Shown: positions 18,339-29,408 of the stretch, piece by piece
Position numbering within the stretch: the stretch's first letter is position 1
How the letters are laid out: each line of letters starts with the position of its first letter
From: an uncultured SAR324 cluster bacterium
Lineage (GTDB): Bacteria; SAR324; NAC60-12
Direction of reading: 5' to 3'
DNA length: 64,000 nucleotides
Assembly (NCBI GenBank): GCA_905182865.1
Contig: CAJJCY010000002.1
Coordinates: 62,001 to 126,000 of the forward strand
Position numbers and translations under genes: made by a program
Notes under the pieces: model-generated
What the model was told of the DNA's origin: nothing
The model's input: only the letters and a program-made list of their open reading frames with translations
Database searches by the model: none

Positions 18339-19382
18339 TCAAAGATATTCTTTTCTCAAATTCTCACCAAAAGGCGCACGTATAATTCCTTTTTCTGTTA
18401 TCAAACCTGTTACCAGTTCATTCGGAGTAACATCAAAAGCAGGATTGCAGACTTTTATTTCTTCTGGAGCAGTTCTTCGCAAACCAAAGTGAGTAACCTC
18501 TTCAGCCTTTCTTTCTTCAATCACAATTTCACTGCCTTCAGCAGTGTTTAAGTCAATCGTGGAATACGGACAAGCTACATAAAACGGAATGCCGAAGTGT
18601 TTTGCCAGGATCGCCAGTCCATGCGTCCCAATTTTATTTGCCACATCACCATTAGCCGCAACACGGTCAGTTCCGGTAATCACCATATCAATTAAGCCTT
18701 GTGACATTATATGAGCGGCCATGTTATCAGTTAGTAAAGTCACGTCCAGTCCCGCCTTATTTAACTCCCAACTTGTCAGACGTGCACCTTGAAGCAATGG
18801 TCGTGTTTCGTCAGCGTAAACACGAAACTGAACACCATTCTGGTGTGCCAGATACATTGGAGCCGTGGCAGTTCCAATTCCGGTAGTAGCAAGTGCTCCG
18901 GCATTACAGTGAGTTAAAACTCCCATGCCTTCTTTGATCAGTAACACTGCGTTAATACCCATCTTCAAACACAGTTGAACATCCTCTTCATGAATACGAA
19001 TCGCCTCTTCTTCTAAATGCTTGTACAAACCTCTTGAACCATTTCCGGAAAAAGTTTTAGTGCTATTCAGCATACGGTTCAGCGCCCATTTTAAATTAAC
19101 CGCCGTAGGACGTGCAGTGTCCAGATATGCAGCTTTTTTTTCAACTTCCTGTGAATAATCCTTTAAATTCATCGCTGTCTTCTCACGAATCGCTACCAGC
19201 AGACCATATGCTCCAGCTACTCCTATCGCAGGTGCACCTCGTACTTTTAATTGTTTTATTGAGTCCCATACTTGCTCAACCGATTCTTGTTTTTCTTCAA
19301 TAACTTCGAGCGGCAACTTGGTTTGATCGAGCAAATAAAGTTCTCCTGCACTCCAGCGGAGGGTTTGAGGTAGTGTTGTCAT
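18339..19382 (-). CDS. mtnA: S-methyl-5-thioribose-1-phosphate isomerase
   Basis: 347 residues, normal length. Family marks: RGAPAIGVAGAYG at 49-60, catalytic Cys159 in THCNAGALATTG, YADETRPLLQGARLT at 189-203, Asp239 in ITGTDRVAANGDVANKIGT, and PFYVACPYSTID. MtnA converts 5-methylthioribose-1-phosphate to the ribulose form in methionine salvage; close relatives also act on 5-deoxyribose-1-phosphate. No mtnB, mtnC, mtnD or mtnK is in the window. Instead the gene leads a unit with an aldolase/SDR fusion and lsrF, which suggests a DHAP-producing shunt. The ATG follows a T-rich leader with no Shine-Dalgarno. It is divergent from pyk across 275 bases. Confidence 0.93.
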   Translation of the reverse strand: MTTLPQTLRWSAGELYLLDQTKLPLEVIEEKQESVEQVWDSIKQLKVRGAPAIGVAGAYGLLVAIREKTAMNLKDYSQEVEKKAAYLDTARPTAVNLKWALNRMLNSTKTFSGNGSRGLYKHLEEEAIRIHEEDVQLCLKMGINAVLLIKEGMGVLTHCNAGALATTGIGTATAPMYLAHQNGVQFRVYADETRPLLQGARLTSWELNKAGLDVTLLTDNMAAHIMSQGLIDMVITGTDRVAANGDVANKIGTHGLAILAKHFGIPFYVACPYSTIDLNTAEGSEIVIEERKAEEVTHFGLRRTAPEEIKVCNPAFDVTPNELVTGLITEKGIIRAPFGENLRKEYL

Positions 19383-19657
19383 AAATATTTTTTAAATTGT
19401 TTTTAATAGTGCATTATCGACAATTTCAAACAATTATCTGAACACACTTACTAACATTTTTCAAATCAATCTCGACAATATTAATCATCATAATGATTTT
19501 TGATTTTCTGCTAAAGTGGATAAATTCAGTGTAAAGCTTGTTGTTTTTTAACAATAGTATATATTTTTCTCCTAAACTGCACTTGACATTAATCAGGCAG
19601 TTTCGGAACAAGATACTAATCATATTATTTAAACTTTAAGTTTTATTTTTTAATCTC

Positions 19658-21073
19658 ATGTACGACAGACGAATAAAAACAAAAATAATCTGCACGATTG
19701 GTCCTGAGACTGAATCGTTTGAAATGCAACAGAGGATGGCTGGTGCAGGGATGAATATTGCGCGGCTCAATATGTCTCACGGTGATCACGATTGGCATCA
19801 ACGTGTAATCAAACACATCAGAACACTAAACCGCAAAATAAAGTTTCCTGTCGCGATCATGCTTGATACACAAGGTCCGGAAATTCGTACAGGACACCTC
19901 GCATCCGATCTGGATTTAAAAAAAGGTTCAGTAATTTCGATCGTGGTCAGGGGGGAAAGTGATCCAGAGGAAACATCAATCCATATTGATTATGATGACT
20001 TGATCAGAACTGTGCAGGCAGGTGATAAAATTACTGTTGATAGTGGTTTGATAAACTTGGAGGTTTTAGAAAAGCATGAGCGCATGATGCGTTGTCGTGT
20101 ACTTGACGGCGGCGTACTGAAGAGTAAAAGACATGTCAATCTTCCAGGAGTACGTGTCAATCTGCCGGCAATCACCAAAAAGGACCGCCGTGATATTAAA
20201 TTTGGAATTGCAAGTGACGTTGATTATATCGCACTTTCATTTGTCAGGGAAGCTGCAGATATTTTGCAGTTAAAAGAATTACTTGGCAATAAAGTAGGTA
20301 AGATCAAGATTATCGCTAAAATAGAAGATGAGGAAGGTGTTAAGAATGTCAATGAAATCATTGAGCAAGTTGACGGAGTAATGGTCGCCCGCGGTGATTT
20401 AGGTGTTGAAATTCCAATCCATACTGTACCAACGGTACAACGCCGAATTGTCCGTTCCTGTGCAGAACAGGGTAAAAGGGTGATTGTAGCTACGCATTTA
20501 CTCGAATCAATGATCACAAATCCGCTTCCTACACGGGCTGAAGTGACTGATGTGGCAAATGCGGTTTTTGAAGAAGTGGATGCGGTTATGTTATCAGGAG
20601 AAACTACTGTTGGAAAATATCCTCTCCGTTGTATCGACCAACTAGTTAACATTGCTGAGCACGTGGAAAAACATCCGGGTTTGCGTTTTGTTGACAAACT
20701 TAATACTGACAGTGATAAACAGAAATTGTCGCTGGCTGCAGTGGAGTTAGCTCAATCTTTAGATGCTCGCTGCATAGTTGTGATTACACGACGTGGTGTG
20801 ATGGCCGATTTAGTTTGTAATTGCCGTCCGATTTATAGTGACATTTATGCCTTCACAAACGTTAGCCAAGCACGTAGAACAATGATGATGGGACGTGGAA
20901 TACGACCTTTCAGGATAGCCTTCAGTCAGGACCCGGAGAAAACTCTGCAAACTGCTTTTAACGTACTAAAGGAGAGGGAAGGTTTTCAGTCTGAAGAAAA
21001 AGTGGTAGTAATTTCTGATGTACTTGCAGGCTCAGGAAAAATCGATGCAATTCAAATACGGCATCTGCCTTAA
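19658..21073 (+). CDS. pyk: Pyruvate kinase
   Basis: 471 residues. Seen: TKIICTIGPET start, NMSHGDH (substrate-binding Asn and Ser), MLDTQGPEIRTG, and the core IIAKIEDEEGVKNVNEI, with the catalytic Lys in AKIED followed by GVMVARGDLGVEI and VIVATHLLESMI. The Pyk C-terminal allosteric domain covers about 350-471. It turns phosphoenolpyruvate and ADP into pyruvate and ATP, the last step of glycolysis, and would consume downstream products of the DHAP made by the neighbouring divergent cluster. No Shine-Dalgarno is visible before the ATG (TTTTATTTTTTAATCTCATG). Confidence 0.96.
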   Translation: MYDRRIKTKIICTIGPETESFEMQQRMAGAGMNIARLNMSHGDHDWHQRVIKHIRTLNRKIKFPVAIMLDTQGPEIRTGHLASDLDLKKGSVISIVVRGESDPEETSIHIDYDDLIRTVQAGDKITVDSGLINLEVLEKHERMMRCRVLDGGVLKSKRHVNLPGVRVNLPAITKKDRRDIKFGIASDVDYIALSFVREAADILQLKELLGNKVGKIKIIAKIEDEEGVKNVNEIIEQVDGVMVARGDLGVEIPIHTVPTVQRRIVRSCAEQGKRVIVATHLLESMITNPLPTRAEVTDVANAVFEEVDAVMLSGETTVGKYPLRCIDQLVNIAEHVEKHPGLRFVDKLNTDSDKQKLSLAAVELAQSLDARCIVVITRRGVMADLVCNCRPIYSDIYAFTNVSQARRTMMMGRGIRPFRIAFSQDPEKTLQTAFNVLKEREGFQSEEKVVVISDVLAGSGKIDAIQIRHLP

Positions 21074-21138
21074 GAAAATAAATTTTAGATGACTTGTCCT
21101 GTACGAGTAATCAATTGAATGTTTCTCATACTGAATTG

Positions 21139-22302
<1,164 letters not shown>

Positions 22303-22414
22303 TCATTCAATTTGTTAAAGTTAGGTGATGTCATTTATCTGCACATCATGTTTGAATGATACAGTAAATCTTCCACCATTATTGATGACTTCCTAAAAGT
22401 CTGAAATCTCCATA

Positions 22415-22498
22415 TTGTCATATCGACCGTAAACAAAAATCTTAACAAGATTAGCATAACAACTTTTGCATAATTTTTTGCTTTGCTGAAATGACAAA
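22415..22498. repeat. Decayed palindromic intergenic repeat
   Basis: The left part at 22415-22440 (TTGTCATATCGACCGTAAAC) and the right part at 22474-22498 (ending GCTGAAATGACAA) form an imperfect inverted repeat. It resembles the element at 8850-8929 but with more mismatches. It sits in the 278-base gap between the fadA-like and fadB-like genes. Confidence 0.5.
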
Positions 22499-22574
22499 TT
22501 TTAAGGCCTTTTCACAGGTTCATCAATTTTGTTATTCTCTCATAATCCGTATACAAAAAGGCTAAAAACACTAA

Positions 22575-24693
22575 TCACTCAAGCGGATGGAATAGTTTCC
22601 CATCCTTTGCCATCTTCATAATTTGCTCAGTAGGTTCATAAACTTTACCAAGTGCTTTGTGCTTTTCAGCTCGCTGAAGTAATTCATTCAAACCAACTGT
22701 ATCCGCCCAGCGAAAAATTCCGCCTCGGAAAGGTGGAAAACCAATTCCGTAAACCAGGCCCATGTCAACTTCAGTTGGCGTTTCTACGATGTTATCTTCC
22801 AAACATCGTGAGCTTTCCATCAACATTGGAAGCATCATGCGGTCGATTATATTAGCATCACTGATACCTTCACCGATACCAACACCCAATTCCTTGAGAA
22901 AAGCAGCAACGCCAGGATTCACCTCTTTTTTGGGTTTACCTTTTTTATCTTTGCTGTGGATATAAAAACCTTTATCGTTTTTTTGCCCGTACCATTCATT
23001 CTCATACATTTTCGAGATAATAGTCGGGACATCCTGTCTCATCCGTTCGGGAAATCCATCAGCCATTACTCCACCTGCATGAAATGCAGTGTCAATACCA
23101 ACAACGTCCAACAAAAAGGCCGGTCCCATTGGCCAACCAAATTTTTCCATCACTTTATCAATTTTCTTGAAATCTACTCCGTCATTTACCAAAAATGCCA
23201 AAACCACCAAAGTAAGGAAACAATACACGGTTAACGAAGAACCCAGGGCAATCATTGACCACAATAGGCTTTTTGCCCATAGCGTCTGCATAAGCTACCG
23301 TTGTAGCAATAGTTTTTTCATCGCTTGTCTTGGTTCCACGAATGACTTCAACTAAGGGCATTTTATGAACCGGATTAAAAAAGTGCATGCCACAAAAACG
23401 ATTTGGATGTTTGAGGCTTTGAGCCAAAAGATCAATTGAAATAGTAGAAGTGTTAGAGGTGATCACCGCACTGTCCTTAACATGACCTTCAACTTCAGAC
23501 AGCACCATACCTTTAACCTTTGGATTTTCCACCACCGCTTCGACTACTAAGTCAACCTGAGTCACATCGGCATAATTTAAGGTTGGACGAATGTTGTTAA
23601 GTACTTTAGCCATTTGAGCAGGCTGCATCTGACCTCGTTTAATGCGCTTTTGTAAAATGTCTGTGGCCTCATCCAAACCCAACTGAATGGCTGACTCAGC
23701 AATGTCTTTCATGACAATGGGGACCCCTTTAAAAGCTGACTGATAGGCAATACCACCACCCATAATACCAGCCCCCAAGACAGCCACTTGTTCAACATTG
23801 GCAGCCTTAGGCGCTAAGTGCTTTAACAGTTGAGAAGTTGATCGCCTAAAAACAATCCGATCAAAGCTGTAGCTTCCTGAGACTTTGCTAGTTCCGCAAA
23901 TCCTTCTGCCTCAATCTCCAGTGCTCCCTCAAGAGTGAACCTCGCGCTGGCCTGCATAACACCGACAATTGTTAACGGTGCAGGATAATTTGGACCGGCT
24001 TTTCCGGCTATGAAAGCTCTTGCAGTTTCAAAAGCCATCATTGACTCATTTTCATTCAGCATTAAGGGTTGCTGTTTTTCCTCCCGCTTTGCCTGCCAGT
24101 CCAGCTCTCCGCTGACTGCTTTGTTCAGCAGATCCAGAGCTGCATCCCGCAAAATTTCGTGTTCAACAACCGCATCTACTGCACCTATTTTCTGCGCTTC
24201 TTCCGGAGAATTTTCTGTTCCTCCGGCAATCCATTCCAGGGCACTGTCTGCACCAACAAGTCTCGGTAATCGCTGAGTACCGCCTGCACCAGGAAGCAAA
24301 CCGAGCTTTACTTCGGGCAAGCCTACTTTCGCCGAGGCGATCGCACAGCGGTAGTGGCAAGCAAGAGACACTTCGAAGCCACCGCCCAACGCGGTACCGT
24401 GAATAGCGGCAATCAAGGGCACTGAAGGTTGCATTGACCTGCATATTTGCATCAATGAGCTCTTGTTCTTCAGTGTTAAAAAAGTGCAAAAACTCAGTAA
24501 TGTCTGCACCAACAATAAAACTCGACTTAGCACTCGTCAGCATTAGGCCTTTGACGTTGCTGGCATTGGTGAGAGCACTGATCTCCGAACGGTGAAGGAC
24601 AAGAAGCTCCTATATGGGATTCTCTTCAGGCCAAAGCTGATCAATTTTATTGTCCAGATTACGGCACTGTATTGCCTGACCTTTGTATTCCAT
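22575..24693 (-). CDS. fadB: FadB-type multifunctional beta-oxidation protein (enoyl-CoA hydratase / 3-hydroxyacyl-CoA dehydrogenase), interrupted
   Basis: The frame is broken but all blocks occur in order. The start MEYKGQAIQ at 24693 is the FadB opening. The hydratase part holds [47 protein letters not shown] and [13 protein letters not shown]. The dehydrogenase part holds the NAD motif [45 protein letters not shown] with the catalytic His, and [12 protein letters not shown]. The C-terminal repeat holds [17 protein letters not shown] and [15 protein letters not shown]. Breaks occur at about 24480-24610, 23820 and 23200-23290. FadB hydrates and oxidises enoyl-CoAs in fatty acid beta-oxidation and pairs with thiolase, here the adjacent fadA. 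About eight residues near the N terminus also seem to be missing. Confidence 0.87.
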
Positions 24694-24716
24694 AAATTCT
24701 GCTTGTAGTAAAAAGT

Positions 24717-26465
24717 TTAAAAAGTAATTTCCAGCGCATCAAAGTTTTGCTTTTTACCTCCTGCAAGCAAAGCCTCAAATTGCGGAATTATGCCATCTAC
24801 AAAGTAGCAAGTAGTTTTTATTTTGTTTGCATAAAAAAGGGCATCTTCATTCTCCTCCAGATACGCTGAAAGCTCAAGTTCACCGATTCCTTTTTCTGCT
24901 TTTATTTGAGCTAGTTTTTCTGCGGCTATAACTGCCTGCTCCAGCAATAACGAACCCGCGGTTACTGAGGAAAAAAACATCAAAAAAGGAGTAGCATAAA
25001 GTGCGATACCTTCCATACCACGTGTTTTTATGACTTCCTGAGAACCCATAGATGTTTCGTAAAGTGTTTCACAGTACGCTTCAAATGTTTTGAATACTCC
25101 TCCCAGTTCCGGATGTTCACTGTGTTTTCCAATCAATTGACTGAACCGTTCCATCAAATTCTGAAATAACATTCCACCCTGCTGAAGCATTTTACGACCT
25201 ACTAAATCCAAGGCCTGTATATCTGTGGTCCCTTCGTAAATCGGAGCAATTCTGGCATCACGAAAGAGTTGTTCCAGCGGAAAATCTTTGGTGTAACCAA
25301 CACCGCCTAGTACCTGAATTCCTGCCCGAACCACATCAAGACCAACCTCTGTACACCAGCCTTTGCACATCGGCGTAAGTATATCCACCATGTTTTGCGC
25401 ACTTTGCTTTTCCTCATCCGTTTTTGCAATTTGTTCAAGATCAAATTGAAAAGAGGTAAAATAAAGCAATGCGCGCATGGCTTCAACTTTGGCTTTCATG
25501 TTGATCAGATTAAGCCTTACCGCCGGATGATTTATAATCGAAACCTTTGGTGCTTCAGGATCACGGATTTTGGAAATATGCGTACCCTGCACACGTTCCT
25601 GAGCATAAGTTTTTGCATTTTCGTAGGCTGCTCCTCCCAGAGCCAGACCGATCAGTCCGGTATAAATTCTGGCACCATTCATCATCAGGAACATCGAAGA
25701 AATCCCCCGGCCTTCTTCTCCTATAATCCACCCCAGGCAATCATCATTTTCTCCGAAATTCAAAACCGCGGTGGGGCTGGCATGGATACCCAGTTTATCT
25801 TCAATTGAAACAACAGTGATATCGTTCCCGTCTCCGAGAGTTCCGTCGTCATTCACCCGTGTATACGGAACCACAAACAGACTTAAACCTTTGGTACCGT
25901 CCGGAGCACCTTTGACCCTCGCCAGAACAGCGTGAATCACATTTTCACCTAAATCATTATCTCCGGAAGAAATCCAACACTTTGAACCTTTTATTTTGTA
26001 AACACCCTCCTCTACCAGTACTGCGCTGGTTGTCCCTGCACCAACATCTGAACCAGCCTGAGGCTCACTCAGACACATGGTTCCCGTGTACTGCCCCTGG
26101 AACATTTTAGCTGCGTACTTTTGTTTCAATGTAGTTGAACCAAAGGTGTCAATCAATTCCGCTGCACCGGAGGTCAAGCCGAAAAACATGCTCAAACCAA
26201 GATTTGCTCCATTCAAGGCTTCATTGATTATCAATCCTAGTGTTGCAGGCGCTCCCATACCACCATATTCCTGAGAGACTCTCATAGTCGCCCATCCCGT
26301 GCCCCACTCGACTGCACAGCATCGCATTCGGTTGCGTCTCACGCACCAGATCAACCAACTCACGGTCACTCTCGGTTCGTGTTGGAGAAACAACGTCAAT
26401 TGCAAAACGGATTCCTTCCTGAACCATCATATCAAGAGTATCTACATCAAACTCTGAAAATTTTT
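24717..26465 (-). CDS. Acyl-CoA dehydrogenase (FadE-like, long form with C-terminal extension), N-terminal region frame-broken
   Basis: An FAD enzyme for the first step of beta-oxidation. Intact from about 26300 downward: VSQEYGGMGAP, GTMCLSEPQAGSDVGA, KIKGSKCWISSGDND, DKLGIHASPTAVLNF, the Arg/Gln region NGARIYTGLIGLALGGAAYE, VLGGVGYTKDFPLEQLFRDA and IYEGTTDIQALDLVGRK. After that comes the about 120-residue extra C-terminal domain typical of this subgroup. Upstream, GKLSESEKFSEFDVDTLDM and FAIDVVSPTRTESDRE lie in another frame, and the stretch 26290-26390 between them is scrambled by indels. The true start is not resolvable: the frame runs into a separate, unrelated ORF at about 26460-26510. 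It reads just upstream of fadB, so it belongs to the same catabolic unit. Confidence 0.85.
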
Positions 26466-26753
26466 CTGACTCACTGAGTTTTCCAATAGGCAGCCAATAC
26501 CAGGCATAGTATCATCAGCGTCTATATAAAAAACGCCACTTAAAAAATTGTTTGAATGTGTATGAGGTTGATGTGTTTCATTTTTCTTTAATACATTTGC
26601 CCACATATCTGTAATTTCTATCTCGTCTGCTTTGTAATCTAGTTTGTCAAGTATATCAAATGCTGATATACAAATATCTGCAGATGCTTCACAGAGTATT
26701 AAAGATAATAAGTAATTTGGGACACTTTGTGCAATTTGTAATAGAGTGCTCAT
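26442..26753 (-). CDS. Fragment resembling a TIGR02466-type putative 2OG-Fe(II) oxygenase
   Basis: 103 residues. The second half reads EITDMWANVLKKNETHQPHT followed by HSNNFLSGVFYIDADD. It matches the W-x-N-(x5-8)-G/E-x-H-xxH-x-H-xx-SGVYY core of small phytanoyl-like oxygenases, including the metal-binding His residues. The family is usually about 200 aa, so roughly the first half and the final strands are missing. The 3' end overlaps, in another frame, the start of the acyl-CoA dehydrogenase. It may be a remnant, an insertion or an assembly join. The composition is more AT-rich than the dehydrogenase. Confidence 0.5.
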   Translation of the reverse strand: MSTLLQIAQSVPNYLLSLILCEASADICISAFDILDKLDYKADEIEITDMWANVLKKNETHQPHTHSNNFLSGVFYIDADDTMPGIGCLLENSVSQKNFQSLM

Positions 26754-26825
26754 TTTATTGACACAAAGAAGTTTATAACTTCGAGATAAACAAATATTTA
26801 CTCTTTCTTTCAGCTAATATTTTCA

Positions 26826-27212
26826 ATGTCACTTAGATCAATCATAGATTCTGCCCGGCGCAAACCACACTCTTTAAAACACCAATTTCGCTGGAAGCTG
26901 GTGCCACGTTTTATTTGGAGGTCTGTGCAGTCTTTTCACATTACTTTACTGGTTTGGGGTCTGGTAACAATTGGGTGTATTTTTTACCTTACACAATGGA
27001 TGAATTACCGGCAGGTGGGACACAGGGTTGACTCACTGGAAACTCAGCGTTCAATTTTAGTTTCCAAGTTGGAATTACTTGAAGTGGAAATCAGCTATCT
27101 TACTCGACCACAGCGGCTGGAAGCTCTGGCTGAAAAAACAATGCTTATGGCCTCTCCGGACACAATACAGTATCAACTTTCATGGGTTGATGTAAGCAGC
27201 AGCGCTGAATAA
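26826..27212 (+). CDS. ftsL: FtsL-like division protein
   Basis: 128 residues with the FtsL plan: a basic cytosolic N terminus (about 1-38), one TM helix (about 40-57, FHITLLVWGLVTIGCIFYL), then a short leucine-rich coiled coil (about 60-95, VDSLETQRSILVSKLELLEV) and a short tail. Sequence identity in this family is low; the call rests on this layout plus the position eight bases before ftsI. FtsL joins FtsB and FtsQ to activate septal peptidoglycan synthesis. The usual upstream neighbour rsmH and downstream murE are absent; an oxygenase fragment lies upstream on the other strand. Confidence 0.8.
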   Translation: MSLRSIIDSARRKPHSLKHQFRWKLVPRFIWRSVQSFHITLLVWGLVTIGCIFYLTQWMNYRQVGHRVDSLETQRSILVSKLELLEVEISYLTRPQRLEALAEKTMLMASPDTIQYQLSWVDVSSSAE

Positions 27213-27219
27213 GATTAAT

Positions 27220-29007
27220 ATGAATCATTCTCCGCATTTTCAGCTCTACAGTTTCAAAACACGTCTCCTCACAGTACTTGTGTTTTTTGGTATTTGTTTT
27301 CTTGCAGTTTTAGGCAGAGTCTTTTATTTGCAGATTCTAAAAGCAGATTATTATATTCAAAAAGCAAAGTCACAACATGAGCGTACGGTAACACTGGAAC
27401 CACATCGTGGCAGAATATTGGACAAAAACGGGCGTATATTAGCAGTTTCAATTCAACTAAAATCGCTTTTTGCAAAACCCAGACAGATAGAATCACCTGC
27501 ACAAGCTGCCAGACTTCTTACTCCCATTCTAAAAATTCCTTACCATAAACTACTGAATAATCTTAAATCTAAACGTAATTTTATCTGGATCAAACGCAAA
27601 CTACCTCCGGAACAGGCTAAACTGGTACAAAAGCTTAGTTTGAATGGAATTGGTTTTATTGAGGAGTTCCGTCGATTTTATCCTAATAAAAATTTTGCCG
27701 GACAACTTATAGGATACTCCGGAATTGATACACAGGGTTTGGAAGGTATTGAGAGCAAATACGAACCTTTACTTGCCGGAAAACCGGCGGTATATGTTGT
27801 GGAAAAAGAAGGTATGTTCCGTACAGTACCACTTTCCAACATTCCAAAAAAAATACCAAATCAATATTCTATTCAACTGACAATAGATAGTGCTATTCAG
27901 CATTTTGCAGAAAAAGCCCTGCGGGAAGGAGTGGTAAAATCACAAGCCGATCGGGGAACTGTCGTGGCACTTCATTCCAAAACTGGAGCCATTCTGGCTA
28001 TGGCATCTTATCCAGAGTTTGATCCAAACCGTTATCAGGACTACAGCCGAGCACATCATCTGAATCAAGCTGTTACTTTGGGATATGAGCCCGGTTCCAC
28101 TTTTAAGATGATTACAATTGCTGCAGGCCTGAGTGAGGGGCTTATATCACCTGATCAAGAATTTTTCTGTGAAAATGGTGAATACAAAATAGGAACTAAC
28201 ATGATCCGTGACACGTCACCGCATGGTGTAATGACACTTCAGCAGGTATTAAAAAAATCTTCAAATATATGTGCAGCAAAAATTGGTATGAGTATGCCAC
28301 CAACACGTTTTCATGAATACATCATGCGCTTCGGTTTTGGTCGTCGTCCAAACTCCGGCATTGCAGCAGAGGCTACCGGAAGAGTTATTTCTCCAAAAAA
28401 ATGGCAGACAATCGATCATGCAAATATTTCTTTTGGACAAGCTATTCTTGTTTCACCTTTGCAAATGGTGAGTGCAGCAAATGTTTTTGCAAACGAAGGA
28501 GAATGGGTACCACCTTTCATTGTGGAGTATGCCGTTGATAAAAACGGAAATAAATTACAGGAAATAAAAGATGTAGGAGGTAAAGTGAGTCACAAGTTTG
28601 GTTTAGGAGTCCGCAGTCCTGTGGTCGAAGGCTCTGTTGCGGAACTGGTCAAAAAGTATCTAATTTCTGTGACACAAAAAGGAGGTACTGCTCAAAAAGC
28701 TGCAATCTTGGGTTACCAAGTTGCAGGAAAAACAGGTACGAGCCAAATCTATGATCAACAGCTTGGACGATATTCCCAAACACGCTACATAGCTTCATTT
28801 GTAGGATTCGCTCCTGCTTCTGACCCTTTGGTAACAGTACTCGTTGTCGTTGAACAACCGCGAACTTCAATTTATGGTGGAACTATTGCTGCACCTATTT
28901 TCAAAGAAATTGTTCAACGAACTCTTTTGTTTAAAGATGTATTACCATTTCCGGAAGAAAATTCAGAAGGAACCACCGCCCTGTTAGAGACAACTGTTAT
29001 ACAGTAA
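27220..29007 (+). CDS. ftsI: Penicillin-binding protein 3, septal transpeptidase
   Basis: 595 residues. One N-terminal TM (about 15-38), the PBP dimerisation/pedestal region (GRILDKNGRILAVSIQ at 64-79, ERFYPN-type segment EEFRRFYPNKNFAGQLIGY at 148-166), then the transpeptidase domain with SxxK at 293-296 (PGSTFKMI), SxN at 347-349 (LKKSSNICA) and KTGT near 504 (VAGKTGTSQI). FtsI cross-links septal peptidoglycan with FtsW. It is complete and sits directly behind ftsL. No PASTA domain is visible at the C terminus. It has typical length for the family. Confidence 0.95.
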   Translation: MNHSPHFQLYSFKTRLLTVLVFFGICFLAVLGRVFYLQILKADYYIQKAKSQHERTVTLEPHRGRILDKNGRILAVSIQLKSLFAKPRQIESPAQAARLLTPILKIPYHKLLNNLKSKRNFIWIKRKLPPEQAKLVQKLSLNGIGFIEEFRRFYPNKNFAGQLIGYSGIDTQGLEGIESKYEPLLAGKPAVYVVEKEGMFRTVPLSNIPKKIPNQYSIQLTIDSAIQHFAEKALREGVVKSQADRGTVVALHSKTGAILAMASYPEFDPNRYQDYSRAHHLNQAVTLGYEPGSTFKMITIAAGLSEGLISPDQEFFCENGEYKIGTNMIRDTSPHGVMTLQQVLKKSSNICAAKIGMSMPPTRFHEYIMRFGFGRRPNSGIAAEATGRVISPKKWQTIDHANISFGQAILVSPLQMVSAANVFANEGEWVPPFIVEYAVDKNGNKLQEIKDVGGKVSHKFGLGVRSPVVEGSVAELVKKYLISVTQKGGTAQKAAILGYQVAGKTGTSQIYDQQLGRYSQTRYIASFVGFAPASDPLVTVLVVVEQPRTSIYGGTIAAPIFKEIVQRTLLFKDVLPFPEENSEGTTALLETTVIQ

Positions 29008-29408
29008 ATAAAGGACTACCTCTGTCAGAAAATTTATGAAAGTGATAATGACAGACACCTCTCCAGATTTTAGATATTGTGGTTGTTTCAGGCACCGTTT
29101 GGGCTACCTTACCAGTACCATTAGTATTATCTTGATCATGTATAAAATTTTCACGTAGGTTGTAAATTAATTTTAGATATGATATTTTTACTATTTACGA
29201 CAATGTAACTGATATTATCGCTTTGATTGTGTTGTAAAAAAGTGGGATTTGCAGTTTTAGTTGGAACTACTGCAGATTTTCTTGGTTGCCCTTTTGGCTA
29301 GTATTCCAAGAATACAAAAGAGATGATGCATTCTACATTGGAAATACTGAGCACCTCTTATTTTGTCATGTTCACCAAAATAATTTATACTTTTAAATTA
29401 TTTTAATA
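29008..29408. other. Intergenic region after ftsI, nothing specific recognised
   Basis: 401 AT-rich bases. A CTGTCA/TGACAG pair at about 29022-29054 could form a short stem, but no T-run follows. There is no ORF above 40 codons with coding character. The end of the ftsI transcript and the promoter of the surface-protein cluster must both lie here, but I cannot pick them out. Confidence 0.5.

Noticed and set aside
19581..19620. TTGACA...GATACT as a pyk promoter
   Set aside because: The spacing is about 23 bases, too long for a sigma-70 promoter.
29020..29060. CTGTCA/TGACAG pair as ftsI terminator
   Set aside because: The stem is only six bases, the loop is long and there is no T-run.
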